Assembly (NCBI GenBank): GCA_965223465.1
Contig: OZ245025.1
Location: 1,178,001 to 1,242,000, forward strand
DNA from: JAAELZ01 sp965223465
GTDB taxonomy: Bacteria > Pseudomonadota > Gammaproteobacteria > Arenicellales > Poriferihabitantaceae
Length of the DNA stretch: 64,000 nucleotides
Direction: 5' to 3'
Shown here piece after piece: positions 59,693-64,000 of this stretch. Position 1 is the first letter of the stretch, and each line of letters opens with the position of its first letter. The notes beneath the pieces are model-generated. The model made no database searches. It was not told the origin of the DNA and worked only from the letters and a program-made list of their open reading frames with translations. The position numbers and the translations under genes are program-made.

Positions 59693-61447
59693 TTAGTCCG
59701 CCTCATAAGCGCCAACATCCAACTGCGTCGGATTACTCCTCCCTTTGGTCGTATAGTCAGTGTAAATCGGAACTGGTTTTCCGGCATCAATAGCGACGCT
59801 ATTGGGCGCCAATCGAAAATCGTCTATAGACATTATCTCCTTAGCGATAAATGGGTTTTTTAACGCTGCGATATTGCCAGTACCATTTACGGGACCATCA
59901 ACCACCACAGTAGTGCCTTCTGTATGATTCGGAGCGTAAAGCAAATTGTTAAACGCATGTACATTAGTCGCACCGCGATTATTTATGCATCGCACTCGCA
60001 AACTTGGGTTATCGGGCGTATAGCATGAGTTATTATATACGTACACGTTTGTAACTCCCCCTACAGGCCCAAGGTCAATTCCTCTATAGGTTTCCCAGTT
60101 TTCCATTAGCACAATATTGTTTCGTATTGTAATCCCGTCAACGTTGGCTATATTTAAAGCCATTTGAACTTCACCCGCCTTGTTATCTGAACGAGAAAAG
60201 AAGTTTCTCTCTACTATGACATCTGTTCCGTGGGCGGTATAGTCTCTACCTTGCCGCCCAATAAGTGCCACTGTACTATCTGCTCCACCGTAAAAATGGT
60301 TATCTGATACCACGATATCTCTGGTATCCCGACCACAATAAGGGCATTGTAACTCTCGCTGCGCGTTACGGATGGTGAGAACGCCTTTGTTAATCAGTGG
60401 ATGAGCAAAATAGTTATTTTGTACAACCGCTTGTTCCGTATGGGTAATTCGAACAACATGTTCCCCTCCCTTGGTTTCAGTATCGTCAAGATAGTTACCC
60501 TGAATAGCCAGCTTGCCAGCCGCTATGAACATGATATGGGCGCTGAATAAACTTAGGTCATTATCGATAATGAATATATTTTGGGGAATATCCCAATTTC
60601 GCTTTCTAAACAGCGCATTGTTCGCAATGACAGCTCGCCCAAAGCTATCCGCGCTTTTATTTCCCATAAATAGTATATCCTGCGCCTCACCGAAGATTTC
60701 CAATATTGCGTCATTGTCTCCTCCTTCTCCGTCGAACTCGAGGCCGGTGATCCGCCAATCTTTCACCCGATAATCAACTTTAAACGTATTGACTGGCTTG
60801 GTATTGTTGATTTTAGGCCGCAAAGAACCACTTCCATAAGAAGAGATCATGCCAGGCCCATCGGACAATATTTTGGTTTGCTGATTCGTATTCCAAGTTT
60901 CACCCTTGCGCAGAAGCAAACGTTTTTTACTCCCCAAGTATCTGGTGACCTTTTGAAACGAGCCTGTGGTGATGGTTTTTGATCCGGAAGGACACCCATT
61001 AAAATCACCACTGGTAGAAAAACAAACCGTTTTCTTGCCGGAAAATACAACATCCGGGTCATCGACAATAATTTTAACGGTGCTAACATTGGTATCACCG
61101 CCGGGTTCCTGGACTTGAAGTTCTACAATATAGGTTCCAGGTCGCTCGAATACATGCGCGGCAACCGGCCCATAACTTTTGTTTTTATCACTGCTATACC
61201 GATTACCATGGCCCCAGTTTCCTGCGCCAGGATCATTAAAGTTCCATATATACTGGAGTTCATGAAATGGTTTGTTGCTCGCAGTGCTTGTCGTGGAGGT
61301 AGCGTCAAAAAATACTGCTAACGGTGCGACACCCTTCGCTCTACTGACGTCTATTTGAGCATTGATTTCGGCTACTGCACTTGAGCTACCCAAAAAAACC
61401 AATCCAAAAAAAGTGAATAAAATACCGTTAATAGATAAGGCTAACAT
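59693..61447 (-). CDS. Secreted PKD plus right-handed beta-helix protein, copy 2
   Basis: A 584-residue paralogue of the preceding gene. It has the same order: signal peptide (ending near SAVA), PKD domain (YIWNFNDPGAGNWGHGN near residue 65), then a beta-helix with the same NHFYGGADSTVALIG and NNSCYTPDNPSLRV segments. It ends DVGAYEAD, without the extra hydrophobic tail. The two genes are in tandem, 220 bases apart, and probably arose by duplication. Enzyme activity (lyase, epimerase or hydrolase) cannot be assigned; catalytic residues are not obvious. Confidence 0.83.
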   Translation of the reverse strand: MLALSINGILFTFFGLVFLGSSSAVAEINAQIDVSRAKGVAPLAVFFDATSTTSTASNKPFHELQYIWNFNDPGAGNWGHGNRYSSDKNKSYGPVAAHVFERPGTYIVELQVQEPGGDTNVSTVKIIVDDPDVVFSGKKTVCFSTSGDFNGCPSGSKTITTGSFQKVTRYLGSKKRLLLRKGETWNTNQQTKILSDGPGMISSYGSGSLRPKINNTKPVNTFKVDYRVKDWRITGLEFDGEGGDNDAILEIFGEAQDILFMGNKSADSFGRAVIANNALFRKRNWDIPQNIFIIDNDLSLFSAHIMFIAAGKLAIQGNYLDDTETKGGEHVVRITHTEQAVVQNNYFAHPLINKGVLTIRNAQRELQCPYCGRDTRDIVVSDNHFYGGADSTVALIGRQGRDYTAHGTDVIVERNFFSRSDNKAGEVQMALNIANVDGITIRNNIVLMENWETYRGIDLGPVGGVTNVYVYNNSCYTPDNPSLRVRCINNRGATNVHAFNNLLYAPNHTEGTTVVVDGPVNGTGNIAALKNPFIAKEIMSIDDFRLAPNSVAIDAGKPVPIYTDYTTKGRSNPTQLDVGAYEAD

Positions 61448-61734
61448 TTTTCAATTAGTTACGAGAAATAATAAATTAATCTAAAAATAGATGAATTCAT
61501 AAGATTTGTATAGCAATATATTTTCCACTATTACTGATATTCTTGGTCAACACCAATTAAATGAGCGTTGCATAATGGTCGATACACCACAATCAATCTG
61601 ATAAAGTTACACTGTTGATTTAAGAGAGTTCTACTATTGTGTAAGTAACATTTTGATTTATAAAAACAAAGGTCAATAATGCCATAAGCCAAGCTTCACG
61701 CTCAGAACCCGACAAAACCCGTACACTATTCAGC

Positions 61735-62670
61735 ATGATTGATAAAAACTCTCCTATTTTCATCATAGGTTACAAAAGATCTGGAACGACACTACTTAGA
61801 AAAGTACTTAATACACATGCTGACATATCAATTCCAACAGAATCTGAGTATTTTCAGAAAATTCCTTCCATTAAATTTGATTCGGTTGAAGACCTATCAA
61901 CAAAAGTTGCGAACTTGACTCGCTGCGATTTTGGGTCAAATTGGAGTGCGGAGGATATTCACTCAACTTTAGTACAACTTAATGCATGGCATCCTAAGGA
62001 TGTTATTGCCTCTTTATATATCAAAAAAGGAATTGAAGACGGAAAAGTCAATTTTCGTTGGGGCGATAAAAAACCACAACACTGGAAGTATGTTAAAACA
62101 CTATTAAATTGGTACCCAAACGCACAGTTCATTCATATTACGAGAAATCCTTATGATGTTATTGCCTCTATTGAAAACTGGATGCCAGATCAAGTCATAG
62201 GACGAAACATCATCAGCTCACATATTATTAGTGCATGGCAATGGAATTATTCGGAAAACTATGTACGCGACGTATTCCGGACAGTGCCTGAAAGCCAATA
62301 CACACAAATAATGTATGAAGAATTAGTCACCTCTCCGCAAGATACATTTGAAAAGCTAATGGAATTTCTAGATTTGGATTTTGATAAAAACATACTAGAT
62401 GCTTACCTTAAAGATAAAACTGATATTAACAATCACAATATTGAATCTGCTCGAGAAATCAATAATGAAAATATTGGCAAGGGGTTGAATAGATTTTCGA
62501 AAAAACAGAAACTAGAAATTGCGTTGCTTAGTAGGCACAAACAAGGTGAGGATATAAATTGCAATATATTTTGTTTATTTACCAAAGTAAAAACGGCAGT
62601 AATACGATTCCTTTTGAATATCGCGTGGAAAATTAGAAGGTTTATAGAAAAAACCCAATCTAAAATCTGA
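61735..62670 (+). CDS. Sulfotransferase (Sulfotransfer_3 type), AT-rich
   Basis: A 311-residue sulfotransferase. The PSB loop IIGYKRSGTTLLRKVLNTH is near residue 10, and IHITRNPYDVIASI near residue 137 forms the 3'-phosphate site. The coding sequence looks more AT-rich than the central EPS genes, with many AAA, AAT and TTA codons, suggesting separate origin. The stop codon is the first of a run of TGA triplets produced by the AATCTG hexamer repeat. It is the third sulfotransferase in about 7 kb. Confidence 0.88.
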   Translation: MIDKNSPIFIIGYKRSGTTLLRKVLNTHADISIPTESEYFQKIPSIKFDSVEDLSTKVANLTRCDFGSNWSAEDIHSTLVQLNAWHPKDVIASLYIKKGIEDGKVNFRWGDKKPQHWKYVKTLLNWYPNAQFIHITRNPYDVIASIENWMPDQVIGRNIISSHIISAWQWNYSENYVRDVFRTVPESQYTQIMYEELVTSPQDTFEKLMEFLDLDFDKNILDAYLKDKTDINNHNIESAREINNENIGKGLNRFSKKQKLEIALLSRHKQGEDINCNIFCLFTKVKTAVIRFLLNIAWKIRRFIEKTQSKI

Positions 62671-62693
62671 ATCTGAATCTGAATCTGAATCTG
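62664..62693 (+). repeat. AATCTG hexamer repeat over the sulfotransferase stop codon
   Basis: Five tandem copies of AATCTG begin inside the last codons of the sulfotransferase and continue past its stop. Read in frame, the repeat gives TGA every second codon, so slippage would not lengthen the protein. Confidence 0.9.
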
Positions 62694-62705
62694 GATTCAA
62701 ATAGT

Positions 62706-62750
62706 ATTTCTTAGCATTATTCAACTAAATATTCCTTAGCATTACTCAAC
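62706..62750 (+). repeat. Imperfect 20-bp direct repeat
   Basis: ATTTCTTAGCATTATTCAAC (62706-62725) and ATTCCTTAGCATTACTCAAC (62731-62750) match at 18 of 20 positions, with a 25-base period. They lie in the gap before the methyltransferase gene (62671-63029), where no long reading frame is convincing. Confidence 0.75.
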
Positions 62751-62931
62751 GCTTGTTACGTGCAAATACAATCGAATACGGTATTCTAGTTAACTTAGCG
62801 GTTGAGTATTTGATAAGTGGTTTCCTGTCAGCGAATTACCCCTTTTCACATTTTGACGAAAAAACCAATATACTTGATCGACTATTATTTATAATGGTAG
62901 GCTATATTGCTAGAAGGAGAGTTACTAAACC

Positions 62932-63027
62932 ATGGAGAACGTAACGGAACAACCACTCCGTACCTATAACAACTGGGGCTCTGTGAAAATAAAGATTGAG
63001 CAAAGTGCTCAAGGAAAGAGGTATTAA
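62932..63027 (+). CDS. Candidate 31-residue small ORF upstream of the methyltransferase
   Basis: An ATG at 62932 with GGAG about 12 bases upstream opens a 31-codon frame (MENVTEQPLRTYNNWG...). It ends two bases before the TTG of the methyltransferase gene, and its last codons contain that gene's ribosome-binding site. The arrangement could couple translation of the two. I do not recognise the peptide; it could be a chance ORF. Confidence 0.35.
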   Translation: MENVTEQPLRTYNNWGSVKIKIEQSAQGKRY

Positions 63028-63029
63028 AA

Positions 63030-64000
63030 TTGGACTTGTCCACAGAAAAAGCGTTACGAGTTGCCCGCTATACCAAAACGAGCGCTGATGGCAGATACGC
63101 TGGGGGTAGATTTGACTCAGGTTATCAGACGATAAAGGTTAAAGATGAGTCCTTCCAAGGTCAACGAGATAATGCGGAAAGGCTATCGCTTGTAGACTAT
63201 GAATTTAAGGACAAAGTAGTATTGGATATCGGCTGCAATATGGGAGGAATGCTACACGAGATTGCAGAAGATATTGAATATGGCGTAGGCGTAGACTTTA
63301 ATTCTAAATGTATCAACGCAGCCAACTTCATAGCAGCCGTCAACAATTCACATAATCTTAAATTTTTTACATTCGATCTTGAAAAAGAGAACATAAATAG
63401 ATTATGGGACTTTGTTCCCCATGACAAGATAGATGTTTGTTTTTTTCTGGCTCTATGTTTTTGGGTGGAAAACTGGAAAGATATTATTAGATTTTGCGCA
63501 CAGATTTCAGATAATTTACTTTTTGAAACAAACGCTTACCCTGAGGATCTTAAAGAAGAATCAATCAATTACGTTAAGCATATATACACTCATGTCAGGG
63601 TGCTAAGCACTCAATCTGACGATGATTCGGTCACCAAGGGTAGAGTATTATTGTGGTGTTCTAACACTCCGTTTGAATTCGACGAAGCCCTGGCTGCATT
63701 GGCTAAAGAGCTCGATAAACCAACTAAAATAAGAGGCATTGAGCCTTTTGAAAGTACCGGCTGCCAAAGAAAAGTTTATCTGGTGCGAGCGAAACATAAG
63801 GACTATTTTCTGGGCGTAGGAGGACAACGAAATTGGGCTGATTACGCTGTAAGTAAATTTTTAAGATCGAACAATATCTCGGTGGTCAATACCATTGTTT
63901 CGTCTGAAGACAAGAATGGCACACCCTACCTGATTAGGGAATATGTCCCGTCGACCACATTATCCAATAACAGACCCAAGGGAGATACATTTCATCGTAC
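63030..64000 (+). CDS. SAM-dependent methyltransferase with kinase-like C-terminal region, 3' truncated by window edge
   Basis: The frame is open from a TTG at 63030 (GAGG about 8 bases upstream) to the end of the window, 323 codons. The class I methyltransferase motif VVLDIGCNMGGML lies near residue 66, with an acidic residue at the end of the next strand (GVGVDF). After about residue 255 the sequence changes character: NWADYAVSKFLRSNNISV and YLIREYVPSTTL resemble the N-lobe and hinge of a small-molecule kinase. A methyltransferase-kinase fusion is therefore possible, but the kinase catalytic loop would lie outside the window. It may modify the same polymer as the neighbouring sulfotransferases. 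Confidence 0.7.
   Translation, partial: MDLSTEKALRVARYTKTSADGRYAGGRFDSGYQTIKVKDESFQGQRDNAERLSLVDYEFKDKVVLDIGCNMGGMLHEIAEDIEYGVGVDFNSKCINAANFIAAVNNSHNLKFFTFDLEKENINRLWDFVPHDKIDVCFFLALCFWVENWKDIIRFCAQISDNLLFETNAYPEDLKEESINYVKHIYTHVRVLSTQSDDDSVTKGRVLLWCSNTPFEFDEALAALAKELDKPTKIRGIEPFESTGCQRKVYLVRAKHKDYFLGVGGQRNWADYAVSKFLRSNNISVVNTIVSSEDKNGTPYLIREYVPSTTLSNNRPKGDTFHR

Noticed and set aside
62753..62944. 63-codon frame before the methyltransferase
   Set aside because: TTG start without a clear ribosome-binding site and no recognisable protein; could be a decayed fragment but cannot be supported.
36890..64000. Exosortase or PEP-CTERM proteins
   Set aside because: I looked for the multi-spanning exosortase with its Cys/Arg/His motifs and for C-terminal PEP signals and found none in this window.

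Overview
This window comes from a gammaproteobacterium chromosome. The main evidence is the thrS-infC-rpmI-rplT-pheS-pheT-ihfA-merR cluster (3281-10802) in its usual gammaproteobacterial order. A PutA paired with an Lrp-type regulator, FtsK, TrxB, RluC, YciA and an RpfC-like hybrid kinase agree with this. I cannot name a genus.

Layout. (1) 1-2900: the end of an RpfC-like hybrid histidine kinase, a lone HPt protein, tRNA-Pro(GGG) with a short copy of its 3' end nearby, and a small lipoprotein. (2) 3281-10802: the translation operon on the minus strand, with an infC that starts at ATC and a strong hairpin plus U-tract between rplT and pheS. (3) 10914-16687: an unrecognised membrane protein, tRNA-Val(GAC), a PutA without a DNA-binding domain, its divergent Lrp-like regulator, and a YciA-like thioesterase. 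(4) 16733-19570: a DUF6502/DUF5666-like pair, the latter with a 9-bp repeat encoding an acidic tail, a NarL-type response regulator, and a degenerate transposase fragment. (5) 19569-29200: FtsK, TrxB, an Smr protein, a very large ExeA-like ATPase with a tandemly repeated TPR-like tail, and a TAXI-type binding protein. (6) 29613-36833: an RND permease remnant, a rhodanese, a c5-type cytochrome, a PQQ-type propeller, a cytochrome P460-like lipoprotein, RluC, a Cys/Met PLP enzyme with a HugZ-like partner, and a lone CbiM-like protein.

(7) 36890 to the window end is a large exopolysaccharide locus. The minus-strand side carries the priming glycosyltransferase, an ExeA-type ATPase, a bacterial tyrosine kinase, a GumC/Wzz chain-length protein, an outer-membrane barrel and a Wza-type export protein. 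The plus-strand side carries a WecG/TagA transferase, ManC, a GT2, an SGNH-like lipoprotein, a Wzy-like polymerase, a Wzx flippase, a LPS-kinase-fold protein and a GT4. After these come three sulfotransferase-like genes, two paralogous secreted PKD plus beta-helix proteins, and a methyltransferase with a possible kinase-like C-terminus that runs off the window. Together they suggest a Wzx/Wzy-dependent polymer made partly from GDP-mannose and possibly modified by sulfate, phosphate, methyl and acyl groups. The chassis resembles exosortase-associated EPS clusters, but no exosortase is seen here. An orphan phosphopantetheinyl transferase sits inside the locus.

The most unusual items are the sulfotransferase-rich EPS locus with its twin beta-helix proteins, the ATPase with six near-identical 327-bp repeats, and the DUF6502/acidic-repeat pair.
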